Source of the DNA: Bacteroidales bacterium
Lineage (GTDB): Bacteria > Bacteroidota > Bacteroidia > Bacteroidales > B18-G4
Direction: 5' to 3'
Assembly (NCBI GenBank): GCA_030606625.1
Contig: JAUWGC010000005.1
Location: 1-35,245 of the forward strand
Length of the DNA: 35,245 nucleotides
In this document: piece after piece, positions 8,654 through 18,828 of the stretch
How positions within the stretch are numbered: the first letter of the stretch is position 1
Layout of the letters: every line of letters starts with the position of its first letter
Made by a program: the position numbers and the translations under genes
Notes under the pieces: model-generated
What the model was told of the DNA's origin: nothing
Seen by the model: the letters and a program-made list of their open reading frames with translations, nothing else
The model's database searches: none

Positions 8654-9823
8654 ATGCGTAGATTACTGATCCTTGCCGTTCTGGCATTATTATGTCTTCC
8701 CTTATACAGTCAGGAAAAGAGTTATCTCCAGGTCAATGCTGAATCCGGAATAGCGATTTATATAAACGATCAATTTGTTGCAGAGACATCATCCGAACTG
8801 AATGGGCTGCTCATAGACGATTTATCTCCTGGGGTTTACAAAATCAAAGTGGAAAAACCGGGTTTTGCTTCCAGGGAAGAAAAAATCACACTGAAAAAGG
8901 GAGAAGTTATAATCTTTAATGTAAATCTTACCGTTCCTGATGTCAGTATCTCTGAATATGGGAATAAAGTGGATTGCTCCCTTAAGCTTAAAACAGGAAC
9001 ATTATTAATTCAATCCGTCCCGGTAGATATTACAATTAAAATCCCGTGGCTTAAACTAACTACTACCAAGTCTGATGATTCCTGGATGGCTGACGACCTG
9101 GCTGTTGGTGTTTATGCAATCTCATTTCACTGGAGTGGTGAAACCCTGGTTGATACTGTCTTCATTAAACAAAATAAAAAGACACACCTTATGGTGAATT
9201 TCCTGGAAATGAAGATCTATTATCCTGACCGAAAAGATGTTTACTACTCCACAGAAACTACTCCGGTGAAGAAAAAGGAACCTCCTGTGGATGCTCTGGC
9301 TTTGACCTTTACAGATTCCCGTGATGGAAAAACATACAAACAGGTCAAGATCGGTGAGCAGGTATGGATGACGGAGAATCTTAACTATGATGCAGAAAGC
9401 GAATCCTGGTGTTATGCCAATGATGCTTCCAATTGTGCCAAATATGGCAGGTTGTATAATTGGGGGACTGCCATGAAAGTGTGTCCCCCTGGCTGGCATC
9501 TGCCGACTGATGATGAATGGAAAACACTGGAAATGCATTATGGAATGGAACAGAAAGATGCGGATAATCTTTATTGGCGTGGAACTGATCAGGGAACAAA
9601 GTTGAAAAAGAACGATGATGGAGATTTTTGCGGATTGCTTGGTGGCCGCCGTGATACCAGTGGAGATTATGGTTATTTGGATACCTATGGTTACTATTGG
9701 TCAGCTACGGATTATAAAGAAACACATGCATGGTACCGATTGCTATACTCAGGGAATCTGCTTGTTTACCGGTTTAGAACCGATAATAATGCTTGCTATA
9801 ATGTTCGTTGTTTGAGGGATTAG
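8654..9823 (+). CDS. PEGA-domain protein with C-terminal Fibrobacter succinogenes major paralogous (FISUMP, TIGR02145-type) domain
   Basis: Signal peptide; DDLSPGVYKIKVEKPGFASREEKITLKKGE (PEGA); FTDSRDGKTYKQVKIGEQVWMTENLNYD...YGRLYNWGTAMKVCPPGWHLPTDDEWKTLE...YYWSATDY (FISUMP). Confidence 0.9.
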   Translation: MRRLLILAVLALLCLPLYSQEKSYLQVNAESGIAIYINDQFVAETSSELNGLLIDDLSPGVYKIKVEKPGFASREEKITLKKGEVIIFNVNLTVPDVSISEYGNKVDCSLKLKTGTLLIQSVPVDITIKIPWLKLTTTKSDDSWMADDLAVGVYAISFHWSGETLVDTVFIKQNKKTHLMVNFLEMKIYYPDRKDVYYSTETTPVKKKEPPVDALALTFTDSRDGKTYKQVKIGEQVWMTENLNYDAESESWCYANDASNCAKYGRLYNWGTAMKVCPPGWHLPTDDEWKTLEMHYGMEQKDADNLYWRGTDQGTKLKKNDDGDFCGLLGGRRDTSGDYGYLDTYGYYWSATDYKETHAWYRLLYSGNLLVYRFRTDNNACYNVRCLRD

Positions 9824-10037
9824 AAAATATATTGATTGACAATTATTTAGTATGTTGTTTTCAGGCTCTTCGAATTAATTAAGGTTTGCCGGATTAGTTA
9901 CTCCTTATTATATATATACATTTTTTGTTTATTTTATCAATGGATTAAAAAAAATACTATATTTACATTGCCTGAATCTCCGCAATGTGTATCCAAGCCA
10001 TTGATATACAATGCTTTTTGTATAAATAATATCGATC

Positions 10038-11543
10038 ATGATAAATAAAGTTCTTATAGCCAACAGGGGGGAAATTGCAGTGAGGGTTATGCGTTCTTGC
10101 AGGGAAATGGGTATCACCACTGTGGCTGTATTTTCTGAAGCAGACAGGGCTGCCATGCATGTCAGGTATGCTGACGAAGCTTATTTTATCGGCCCTTCAC
10201 CCTCAAAAGAAAGTTATCTGAATATAAAAAAAATAATCAAAGCTGCCAGGGAATCCGGCGCTGATGCTATACATCCCGGTTATGGATTCCTATCTGAAAA
10301 TGCTGACTTTGCCGAACGTTGTAAAAAAGAAAAAATCATTTTCATTGGCCCTTCTTCTTTTTCCATCAGGACTATGGGGGATAAAATTTCTGCCAGGAAA
10401 ACCATGATTGAAGCAGGTATTCCGGTTATTCCCGGAACGGATAAAATTAACAATGAAAAGGAAGCGATAGAAAAATCCGGGGAAATAGGATACCCGGTAA
10501 TGGTAAAGGCATCTGCAGGTGGTGGTGGCAAAGGAATGAGACTGGTCTTTAATGAGAAAGATATTGTCACAGCTGTAAGAGCTGCGCAATCCGAAGCCAG
10601 AGAAGCCTTTGGGAACGATTCTATCTATATAGAGAAATACATTGAATCGCCGCATCATATCGAATTCCAGATACTTGCTGATAATTTTGGTAATACGATC
10701 CATCTGTTTGAAAGAGAATGTTCGGTACAAAGGCGTCATCAAAAAGTTATTGAAGAAACTCCTTCTCCCATTATCACGCCTAAAGTGCGTGAAAAGATGG
10801 GGGAATTTGCTGTAGCTGCCGCTAAAGCAGTTAGTTATTCCGGAGCCGGCACCATTGAATTTATAGTTGATGATGACCTTAACTATTATTTTCTGGAAAT
10901 GAATACCAGGCTGCAGGTTGAACATCCTATCACTGAACGGGTAGTCGGCGTGGACCTGGTGAAAGAACAAATCAAGATAGCCAGCGGGTTTGAACTGGAA
11001 ATTAAACAAGAAAGCCTCCAGCAATTTGGTCATGCTATCGAATGCCGTATTTATGCCGAGGATCCCGATAATAATTTCATGCCAAGCCCGGGAAAGATTA
11101 AACATATCTCAGAGCCCCTTGGATTAGGAGTAAGACATGACGGATATGTATATGAAGGCTATGAAATTCCAATATTCTATGATCCCCTGATATCAAAGCT
11201 GGTTGTCTGGGCAAGAACAAGAAAAGAGGCTATTGCCAGGATGAAACGTGCATTATATGCATATAAAATCACAGGGGTGAAGACCTCCATCAGATTTCTT
11301 GAACGGATCATGGAATGTCCCGACTTTGTCAATGGGAAATATAATACACATTTTATAGAGAAAAACAGAGAATTCCTTTTGTTTTCCAAAAAACATGATC
11401 AAAAAGTCGATGATGTTGCTATTATTGCTGCTTTTATGGATTACACCTTTAATATGGAAAAACTGGAAGCCAGATTGTTTTCACAAAATGGCAAAAGTAA
11501 CTGGAAGAATAGCGGTCGTAAAATTAGTATACAGAGACTATAA
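10038..11543 (+). CDS. accC: Acetyl/propionyl-CoA carboxylase, biotin carboxylase subunit
   Basis: MINKVLIANRGEIAVRVMRSCREMGI, HPGYGFLSENADFAERC, KASAGGGGKGMRLV, FLEMNTRLQVEHPITE. Confidence 0.95.
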   Translation: MINKVLIANRGEIAVRVMRSCREMGITTVAVFSEADRAAMHVRYADEAYFIGPSPSKESYLNIKKIIKAARESGADAIHPGYGFLSENADFAERCKKEKIIFIGPSSFSIRTMGDKISARKTMIEAGIPVIPGTDKINNEKEAIEKSGEIGYPVMVKASAGGGGKGMRLVFNEKDIVTAVRAAQSEAREAFGNDSIYIEKYIESPHHIEFQILADNFGNTIHLFERECSVQRRHQKVIEETPSPIITPKVREKMGEFAVAAAKAVSYSGAGTIEFIVDDDLNYYFLEMNTRLQVEHPITERVVGVDLVKEQIKIASGFELEIKQESLQQFGHAIECRIYAEDPDNNFMPSPGKIKHISEPLGLGVRHDGYVYEGYEIPIFYDPLISKLVVWARTRKEAIARMKRALYAYKITGVKTSIRFLERIMECPDFVNGKYNTHFIEKNREFLLFSKKHDQKVDDVAIIAAFMDYTFNMEKLEARLFSQNGKSNWKNSGRKISIQRL

Positions 11544-11589
11544 TCATTACTAATATTTTTACATTACTCAACCAAAAACAGCTTATTAA

Positions 11590-12087
11590 ATGGAAATTAA
11601 GATCAATGATAGGAATGCACAAGTGGAACTCTTAAGCAGGAAAGACAATAATGTTCTTATCTCTATTGACGGCAGGAAATATGAGGCAGACATCGTGATG
11701 GTGGAAAATGGCATCTATTCTATTCTTATTGATAACAAATCCTACAATATTGAATTGATTAAGATTGAAAGTAAGAAATACCTGGTTACTACATATTCAC
11801 AATCTTATGATATTGAAATCATAGATGCTGAAAGCAAATATTTAAAGAGCAGGAAAAAAGATGATACCCTTGAGGAAACCACTATATCTTCCCCCATGCC
11901 TGGGAAAATTGTAAAGGTTCTTGTTAATGAAGGCGATCAGGTGAAAGCTGGTGATACAGTTGTCATTGTCTCAGCAATGAAAATGGAAAGTGAGTACAAG
12001 GTGAAAAAAGACAGGCTCATAAAGGAGATTAAAGTCCGGGAAGGAGATACAATTAATGCCCATCAACCATTGATCGTTATCGAATAA
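11590..12087 (+). CDS. Biotin carboxyl carrier (biotinyl-domain) subunit
   Basis: C-terminal ISSPMPGKIVKVLVNEGDQVKAGDTVVIVSAMKMESEYKV. AMKM contains the biotinylated Lys. Confidence 0.93.
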   Translation: MEIKINDRNAQVELLSRKDNNVLISIDGRKYEADIVMVENGIYSILIDNKSYNIELIKIESKKYLVTTYSQSYDIEIIDAESKYLKSRKKDDTLEETTISSPMPGKIVKVLVNEGDQVKAGDTVVIVSAMKMESEYKVKKDRLIKEIKVREGDTINAHQPLIVIE

Positions 12088-12137
12088 GCGATTAACTGTT
12101 CCATAATAATATTTTTTCTCATAATAAATTCCGGATT

Positions 12138-13673
12138 ATGTCACTGAAAGAAAAACATGAAGCTTTAGAAAAGAAAAATGAACAGGCTGAACTTGGTGGT
12201 GGAGAAGAGCGGATTGAAAAGCAGCATAAAGCAGGCAGAAGAACTGCCAGGGAAAGAATAGAGATGTTACTTGATCACGATACGTTCGTCGAGATTGATA
12301 AGTTTGTCACTCACCGTTGTTCTGATTTCGGCATGGACAAAAAGAAGATACTTGGAGACGGTGTTGTTTGTGGGTATGGTAAGATCGATGGCCGGCTGAC
12401 ATATATTTTTGCTCAGGACTTTACAGTGTTTGGAGGCACGCTTAGCGGGGCCAATGCGGAAAAGATAGTAAAGATCATGGACCTTGCCATGAGAATGGGT
12501 GCTCCTATTGTTGGATTGAATGATTCAGGTGGTGCACGGATTCAGGAAGGTGTTGAAAGCCTTGGGGGATATGCAGATATTTTTTACCGTAATGTTATGA
12601 GTTCAGGGGTTATTCCTCAAATCTCAGCTGTTCTGGGGCCATGTGCCGGGGGTGCCGTTTATTCACCGGCGATGACGGATTTTATTCTGATGGTGGAAGA
12701 ATCAAGTTACATGTTTGTAACAGGCCCGGATGTGATTAAGACTGTGACACATGAACAAGTTACCAAAGAAGAACTGGGAGGAGCCATGACACACAATGCA
12801 CGGAGTGGAGTAGCTCATTTTACTGCTGAGAATGATGAGATGGCTATGATGATGATAAGGGAACTGCTTAGCTTCCTGCCTTCAAATAATATGGAAGACC
12901 CTCCGTTGAAGCCCTGTTCGGATGATATTCGCCGGGAAGATGAAAAATTAAAGACCATCGTTCCGGATGATCCGAATAAACCTTATGACATGAAGGAAAT
13001 TATTGAAACCGTCGTGGATAATAATAATTTCATGGAAGTGCAGCCACATTACGCTCAGAATATCATTGTTGGCTTTGCCCGTCTTGAAGGAAGACCGGTA
13101 GGAATTGTTGCTAACCAGCCTGCACATCTGGCAGGAGTGCTGGATATAAATTCTTCTATAAAAGGAGCACGTTTTGTTCGATTCTGTGATGCATTTAATA
13201 TTCCACTGATCACTTTTGTTGATGTTCCTGGTTTTCTTCCGGGAACAAACCAGGAATTTGGAGGGATCATCAAACATGGTGCTAAATTACTTTTTGCCTT
13301 TTCAGAAGCAACTGTACCTAAGATTACTGTCATAACAAGAAAAGCATACGGAGGTGCATATGACGTGATGTCTAGCAAACACATTGGCGCAGATATAAAT
13401 TATGCATATCCAACAGCAGAGATTGCTGTTATGGGCCCTGAGGGAGCAGTCAATATAATTTTCAGGGATAAATTATCCGAAGAAGAAAAGAAAAAAGCAG
13501 TTGAAGATTATAAATACACTTTTGCCAGTCCGTATAAAGCTGCAGAACTGGGGTATATAGATGAGATCATATATCCCGAACAAACACGTTTTAAGTTGAT
13601 ACAAGCTTTGGAAATGACACAAAACAAAACAAAATCCAATCCCCCCAAAAAGCACGGGAATATTCCGTTATGA
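12138..13673 (+). CDS. Acyl-CoA carboxylase carboxyltransferase subunit (propionyl-CoA carboxylase beta / methylmalonyl-CoA decarboxylase alpha type)
   Basis: [110 protein letters not shown]. Confidence 0.95.
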   Translation: MSLKEKHEALEKKNEQAELGGGEERIEKQHKAGRRTARERIEMLLDHDTFVEIDKFVTHRCSDFGMDKKKILGDGVVCGYGKIDGRLTYIFAQDFTVFGGTLSGANAEKIVKIMDLAMRMGAPIVGLNDSGGARIQEGVESLGGYADIFYRNVMSSGVIPQISAVLGPCAGGAVYSPAMTDFILMVEESSYMFVTGPDVIKTVTHEQVTKEELGGAMTHNARSGVAHFTAENDEMAMMMIRELLSFLPSNNMEDPPLKPCSDDIRREDEKLKTIVPDDPNKPYDMKEIIETVVDNNNFMEVQPHYAQNIIVGFARLEGRPVGIVANQPAHLAGVLDINSSIKGARFVRFCDAFNIPLITFVDVPGFLPGTNQEFGGIIKHGAKLLFAFSEATVPKITVITRKAYGGAYDVMSSKHIGADINYAYPTAEIAVMGPEGAVNIIFRDKLSEEEKKKAVEDYKYTFASPYKAAELGYIDEIIYPEQTRFKLIQALEMTQNKTKSNPPKKHGNIPL

Positions 13674-13694
13674 TGTAACTGGTTTCAGAGACGT

Positions 13695-14051
13695 TCAACC
13701 ATTTATGTTAAAATCCTGTTTTAATTGCTGAATTGCCAGATTAAGTGAGGAATTTAATTTATCTATCAGGACAGGAAGCTTTTCCGGGTTTGATTTTTCA
13801 TTGACTAAATTCTCAATTGTACGGATGTCAGTCTGTAAATCTTTGATTTTGAATAAATCAATTGATGATTTCAGCTTATGTGCATGAAATTTTAACTGTT
13901 CGTATTCCGAAGATTTAAAAGCCTGGTTTATATTGGATAACATAACAGGTACATCATCAATGAAAATTGATACAAAGTATCCAATCTGTTCATCGTCATC
14001 CTCTATAAATTCAGTAATGTCGGATAAATCATAAAGCTTGTCAGCGTTCAT
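13695..14051 (-). CDS. Hpt (histidine phosphotransfer) domain protein
   Basis: LKFHAHKLKSSIDLFKIKDLQTDIRTIENL. HAHKLKSS matches the Hpt active-site motif. Confidence 0.85.
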   Translation of the reverse strand: MNADKLYDLSDITEFIEDDDEQIGYFVSIFIDDVPVMLSNINQAFKSSEYEQLKFHAHKLKSSIDLFKIKDLQTDIRTIENLVNEKSNPEKLPVLIDKLNSSLNLAIQQLKQDFNING

Positions 14052-14069
14052 AGTGAGTTGGCAGTTTAT

Positions 14070-15410
14070 TTATATTTCTTGGTTTTTTAATATTCGATAG
14101 ATAGTTGATTTTCCCATGGACAGTTTATCGGCTACTAAAGGTACATTATCGTGATATTTCTGCATATAATATGTGATGATCTTTTGAATGTAGCCCCTGA
14201 GTGTATCTTCTTTATTTAAGAGATTGTCGGTGATATCAGTTGAGTTGAAAGAAATATCTTTTTTCTCAATGGCACCATTATTAGATAATACAGCACTAAG
14301 TTCGATGATTGCCTTTAATTCCCGTACATTACCGGGGTATGAGTACATCATTAATTTTTCCTTTGCTCCCTTGGAAATATTTTTTGTTTTCAGGTTGTTT
14401 TCTTTACAAAATTTGCTAAGAAAGTACCTGGCAAGGAGTAAAACATCATTTCCGCGGTTTCTTAGCGGGGGTATCTCAATAGGTAATCCTAATAACCTAT
14501 AGTACAGGTCTTCCCTGAAATTACCCATTCTTACTTCCTCGGTAAGGTTTTTATTCGTCGCTACTACAATGCGTACATCAAACCTGATCGTTTCATTACC
14601 ACCTATACGAGTCAATTCTTTTTCCTGAATAACCCTGAGCAATTTTGTTTGCATATTAAGATCCATCTCGGCAATCTCATCCAGGAAAATTGTTCCTTTG
14701 TTTGCTAGTTCAAACTTACCGATTTTCCGGTCATTGGCTCCTGTAAATGCACCCTTTTCATAACCAAAAAGCTCGCTTTCTATCAATTCTTTCGGAATAG
14801 CTGTAACATTTAATGCTATGAAAGGATAATTTTTTCTGTTTGAATTATAATGAATAGCCTTGGCAACCAAATCCTTACCAGTACCTGTTTCTCCAAAAAG
14901 AGATACTGAAATATTTGTTTTGGATGCTTTTTCAATAAATTTATACAAATTTTTGATATGTGAGCTGTTTCCCTTGATCACTTCTTCGTGGTCGAATTTC
15001 TTATTATTGACCTCTTCAGGGTTTGAGATGTTATGCTTTTGGTGGCTTTTCTTGATATTTTTCACGGAGTTCCATAACCTTTCCTTTGTGTGTTTATCCT
15101 TGGGAAAGTAATCATATGCTCCTTCTTTTAACAGATTCACGGCAGTATTAATGTCTTCCTGTCCTGAAACAATGATCACAGGAATGTTGGGATTATATTC
15201 CTTTATTTTTTTCAATACTTCCGAACCTTTAATATCTGGCAGTTTGTAATCAAGTGAAACCAAAGATGGATATTTATTCAGATTTTCAAGGCATTCAGTA
15301 CCTGTTTGAAACCAATAAACGTCATTATCGGGGTTCAGTGACAGGTAATAATTCAATGCTTCACCATAAAGCTTATCGTCTTCTACAACGAAAATCCTAA
15401 AAGAATTCAT
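14070..15410 (-). CDS. Sigma-54-dependent response regulator (NtrC family: REC, AAA+, Fis-HTH)
   Basis: REC SLDYKLPDIKGSEVLKKI; Walker A GETGTGKD; GAFTGA loop (GYEKGAFTGAN); Walker B GTIFLDEIAEM; C-terminal LVADKLSMGKSTIYRILKNQ. Confidence 0.96.
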   Translation of the reverse strand: MNSFRIFVVEDDKLYGEALNYYLSLNPDNDVYWFQTGTECLENLNKYPSLVSLDYKLPDIKGSEVLKKIKEYNPNIPVIIVSGQEDINTAVNLLKEGAYDYFPKDKHTKERLWNSVKNIKKSHQKHNISNPEEVNNKKFDHEEVIKGNSSHIKNLYKFIEKASKTNISVSLFGETGTGKDLVAKAIHYNSNRKNYPFIALNVTAIPKELIESELFGYEKGAFTGANDRKIGKFELANKGTIFLDEIAEMDLNMQTKLLRVIQEKELTRIGGNETIRFDVRIVVATNKNLTEEVRMGNFREDLYYRLLGLPIEIPPLRNRGNDVLLLARYFLSKFCKENNLKTKNISKGAKEKLMMYSYPGNVRELKAIIELSAVLSNNGAIEKKDISFNSTDITDNLLNKEDTLRGYIQKIITYYMQKYHDNVPLVADKLSMGKSTIYRILKNQEI

Positions 15411-15601
15411 TGGACCTGATGTAATTTATAAGATTAATTTGGTTATTCTCTTTAACGACAATTTGTTCAATACGTTTCATATAATGAGATATATTTCTAT
15501 TTACGCATTTATCTATGAATATTACGAAATGATTATTCAATAAAAACCATTAATTTTGCTATACAGAATGTGTCAGATAATCTGATTAATCGAAATATTT
15601 A

Positions 15602-16825
15602 ATGCTGCGATTATTATTGCTCTTCTTTAATTGGCTGGTTAGACTGATCATATACCTCATAGTCGCCGTCCTGTTGGTTGTTATCATAGAATACCTGGTT
15701 TGCCCGATATATATTTTTCCTGATCCGGAACCATTTCATGGTGAATATATTTTTAATCCTTATCAGGATATTGACAGCACAAAATGGAGAAAATCAAATT
15801 TCCAGGTTCAGTCCCGGGTCTGGATAGGCATTACTGACGGAAGAAAAAATTCTAATGAGGTAATTGACAGTATTTACCGCTTTTTATTATATGACGTCAT
15901 TACTATTTCAGATTACCAGAAGATCAATAAATACGGAGATGAAAGCGACACTTATATCCCTGTTTATGAACATGGCTACGGGATATTCAAAAACCATCAG
16001 GTATTGATTGGTGCGAAAAAAGTATTATGGACCGATTATCCGTTGTTTCAGAATATCCATCATAAACAACATATCCTGAATTTATTGAGAAAAACAAGTG
16101 ATCTGATATACATAGCACACCCAAAGTTAAGAGGTGCTTATTCGGTGAATGATATGAAATATCTCTCCAAATACACAGGTGTAGAGGTATTGAATTATAT
16201 GAGACTTTCTGTAGAACATTGGGATGCAGCCCTGTCAGCCGGAAGGTACGTTACGATCCTTGGCAACGATGATGCCCATGATGTATTTAATCCTGATGAA
16301 GTGGGATACAGATGTACCTTTATCAATTCCTCCTCTTTAAATGGTGACAGTGTGATTAATGCTCTTCGGAAAGGCATGGCATATGGTGCTGATATCTACC
16401 GTCCTGTCGGGGAACCTTTTCAGAAAAAAATAAAAAAAGCAAAAAAAATAGCCAAAGTAAAACAGGTTGATATGTCAGGAGATACACTCTGTGTTGAGGT
16501 GGATCAAAAAGCAGGTATTTTCCGCTTTATTGGACAGGATGGTAAGATTAAACATGTTGTTGAAAATACGAAATACGCATGTTATAAAATTTCTCCGGGG
16601 GACACATATATCAGGACAGAGATTGAGTTTCCAAATAAGACGGTATTTTATCTTAACCCTGTGATCCGGTATGATGGAAAGGATCCGTGGAAAATGGCTG
16701 AACCTGAAGTTGACGTCTTACGAACCTGGTTACTACGAATTATTGGTTTTGCAACTTTGATTTTTATTATCTTGAACATCTGTTTTATCAGGCAGAGAAT
16801 CATAAAAAGACGTACAGTACGATAA
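15602..16825 (+). CDS. Membrane-anchored PHP-domain-like protein, apparently missing its N-terminal metal-ligand motifs
   Basis: N- and C-terminal TM helices; IYIAHPKLRGAYSVNDMKYLSKYTGVEVLNY and ILGNDDAHDV match late PHP motifs; the expected HxH and TDHN sites read QSR and SDYQ. Confidence 0.65.
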   Translation: MLRLLLLFFNWLVRLIIYLIVAVLLVVIIEYLVCPIYIFPDPEPFHGEYIFNPYQDIDSTKWRKSNFQVQSRVWIGITDGRKNSNEVIDSIYRFLLYDVITISDYQKINKYGDESDTYIPVYEHGYGIFKNHQVLIGAKKVLWTDYPLFQNIHHKQHILNLLRKTSDLIYIAHPKLRGAYSVNDMKYLSKYTGVEVLNYMRLSVEHWDAALSAGRYVTILGNDDAHDVFNPDEVGYRCTFINSSSLNGDSVINALRKGMAYGADIYRPVGEPFQKKIKKAKKIAKVKQVDMSGDTLCVEVDQKAGIFRFIGQDGKIKHVVENTKYACYKISPGDTYIRTEIEFPNKTVFYLNPVIRYDGKDPWKMAEPEVDVLRTWLLRIIGFATLIFIILNICFIRQRIIKRRTVR

Positions 16826-16826
16826 C

Positions 16827-18386
16827 ATGTCAAACCGGTATATTAAGAAAGCAATTCTGGTGCTGATCGTCATTTCTCTGGTTGTGCGTGCTTTTATTGC
16901 AGGTATGATTGAATTGGGGAATGACGAAGTGTATTATTGGATATATGCTGTTTATCCCGACTGGAGCCATTTTGACCATCCACCAATGGTGGGTTGGATG
17001 ATCCAGCTATTCACCCTTAATCTTTTATTTGACCAGGCCTTCTTCCTCAGACTGACTTCCATCATCTTTGGCACACTTGGCACCTGGCTGGTTTATATTA
17101 TCGGGACAAGGTTAAAAAATAAACGTACCGGTTTTTATGCTGCATTGATATATACAGCCTCAATATATTGCTTTATTATTTCCGGCACCTTTATATTACC
17201 TGATGCCTCGCAATTGTTGTTTTGGCTGCTGAGCCTGTATTTACTTATTGATGGGTTAACGACCGTTGAAATTACGGAAAAACAACGCAGGAATATCTTG
17301 TTTGCCGGATGTACTATTGGATTGGCATTATTGTCGAAATATACATCGGCCTTTTTGTGGGCAGGTGCTTTGGGATATATAATATTATATAAAAGGCAAT
17401 GGTTGCGGGAGAAAACCCTTTACTTCTCCTTGTTTCTGTCACTGATCATTTTCCTTCCGGTAATTTTCTGGAATATCAATCATGAATTTATAAGTTTTGC
17501 TTATCAGGGTGAAAGGGTTAAGCTGTTTCAATCAGTTATTAATTTGGATTATTTTGGCACTGAATTACTGGGGCAGGTTTTTTACAATAATCCGGTAAAT
17601 TTCATTATTATAATCTTTGCTTTGGCTGCTGTTGTCCGCAAACGGCAATTTATCAGCAAACCAAATCTCAGGTTGCTTTTACTGTTAAGTTTACCATTGA
17701 TTTTTGTTTTTCTTGTTTTTTCATTATTTCGTCAGACATTACCTCACTGGACAGGCCCTGGTTATTTCGGGCTGATCCTGATTGCAGCAGCATACATGGA
17801 TGAATTGTCGGAGATCAAAGGTTCGAAAAGTAAGATTCCTTTTGCCATACAGATATCATTGTGTTTTTTATTGATCATTTTAATATTAGGAATTGGCCAG
17901 ATAAGGCAAGGCTGGATATATCATGACAGATCAACGGATCCGAAACAACTCGGTAAAAATGATATATCTCTTGACCTTTACGGATGGAAACAATTGGGCC
18001 GTAAGTTTATTGAATTCAAAGAGGAAAGTTTAATGAACAGGAGTATCCCTCCTGACCTCCCCATTGTCTCATACCGGTGGTTTCCTGCTGCTAATCTGGA
18101 TTATTATGTTGCCAGGCCAACAGGAACATATGTTCTGGCAATAGGAAACCTGGAGAAGATCCATAAATATGCATGGATTAATAAGAAGAGGGGAGGCTTC
18201 AGAATCGGAATGGATGCTTTTTATATTGCCTTTAGCAGAGACTACAAAGACCCGTATGAATTATTTTCATCTTATTTTAAGTCAATTGAACCATTGGATA
18301 CTATTCATATCACCAGGGGGGATGAAATTGTAATGAATGCGTTTGTATATTATTTAAAGGATCTACAAGTAATTCCTAATCAGTGA
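16827..18386 (+). CDS. Glycosyltransferase family 39 (ArnT/PMT-like) integral membrane protein
   Basis: GNDEVYYWIYAVYPDWSHFDHPPMVGWMIQLFT near the N-terminus plus many TM segments. 1-nt gap from the upstream PHP-like gene. Confidence 0.9.
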   Translation: MSNRYIKKAILVLIVISLVVRAFIAGMIELGNDEVYYWIYAVYPDWSHFDHPPMVGWMIQLFTLNLLFDQAFFLRLTSIIFGTLGTWLVYIIGTRLKNKRTGFYAALIYTASIYCFIISGTFILPDASQLLFWLLSLYLLIDGLTTVEITEKQRRNILFAGCTIGLALLSKYTSAFLWAGALGYIILYKRQWLREKTLYFSLFLSLIIFLPVIFWNINHEFISFAYQGERVKLFQSVINLDYFGTELLGQVFYNNPVNFIIIIFALAAVVRKRQFISKPNLRLLLLLSLPLIFVFLVFSLFRQTLPHWTGPGYFGLILIAAAYMDELSEIKGSKSKIPFAIQISLCFLLIILILGIGQIRQGWIYHDRSTDPKQLGKNDISLDLYGWKQLGRKFIEFKEESLMNRSIPPDLPIVSYRWFPAANLDYYVARPTGTYVLAIGNLEKIHKYAWINKKRGGFRIGMDAFYIAFSRDYKDPYELFSSYFKSIEPLDTIHITRGDEIVMNAFVYYLKDLQVIPNQ

Positions 18387-18437
18387 CCAATCAGTGACCA
18401 GTGATCAGTGACCAGATTTGGCTATTGGCCATTTGCA
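18381..18437. repeat. Heptanucleotide-phased repeat (locus ii) overlapping the GT39 stop codon
   Basis: cagtgac(18381) caat cagtgac(18392) cagtgat(18399) cagtgac(18406) cagattt(18413). Period 7 continues as tttggct(18417)/attggcc(18424)/atttgca(18431). Confidence 0.6.
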
Positions 18438-18444
18438 GTAATTC

Positions 18445-18475
18445 TTTGTTGGGAAATAATTTAGTCTTATTTTTG
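18445..18475 (+). promoter_or_regulatory. Putative rbfA promoter (-33 TTTG / -7 TAnnTTTG)
   Basis: TTTG (18445-18448), 19-nt spacer, TATTTTTG (18468-18475). Ends 5 nt before the rbfA ATG. Confidence 0.6.
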
Positions 18476-18480
18476 TTTTC

Positions 18481-18819
18481 ATGGAATCACAAAGGCAACA
18501 GAAGATAGCAAGACTTATTCAGAAAGATTTGGGAACATTATTCCAGCGTGAGGGCAGTGGTATGTTTGACGGTGCCATGATCACTGTAACCAAAGTAAAC
18601 ATTACCGGTGATCTGTCACTTGCCAGGGTTTACCTTAGCTTGTTCGCAACAAAGGATAAGGATGAATTGCTCATTACCATCAATAAGAAAAGGAAAAATA
18701 TTCGTCATCGATTGGCTTCAAAGATTCGCCATCAATTGAGGGCTGTCCCTGAACTTGAATTTTATATCGATGATTCTCTTGATTATATTGAAAATATTGA
18801 AAATCTGCTCAAAAAGTAA
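18481..18819 (+). CDS. rbfA: Ribosome-binding factor A
   Basis: MESQRQQKIARLIQKDLGTLFQ...MITVTKVNITGDLSLARVYLSLF...LRAVPELEFYIDDSLDYIENIENLL. Confidence 0.93.
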   Translation: MESQRQQKIARLIQKDLGTLFQREGSGMFDGAMITVTKVNITGDLSLARVYLSLFATKDKDELLITINKKRKNIRHRLASKIRHQLRAVPELEFYIDDSLDYIENIENLLKK

Positions 18820-18828
18820 TCACAGGCA

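Noticed and set aside
10290-11105. 271-aa minus-strand ORF antisense to the biotin carboxylase gene
   Set aside because: Shadow ORF; the plus-strand protein is a fully conserved biotin carboxylase and the antisense translation has no recognisable domain.
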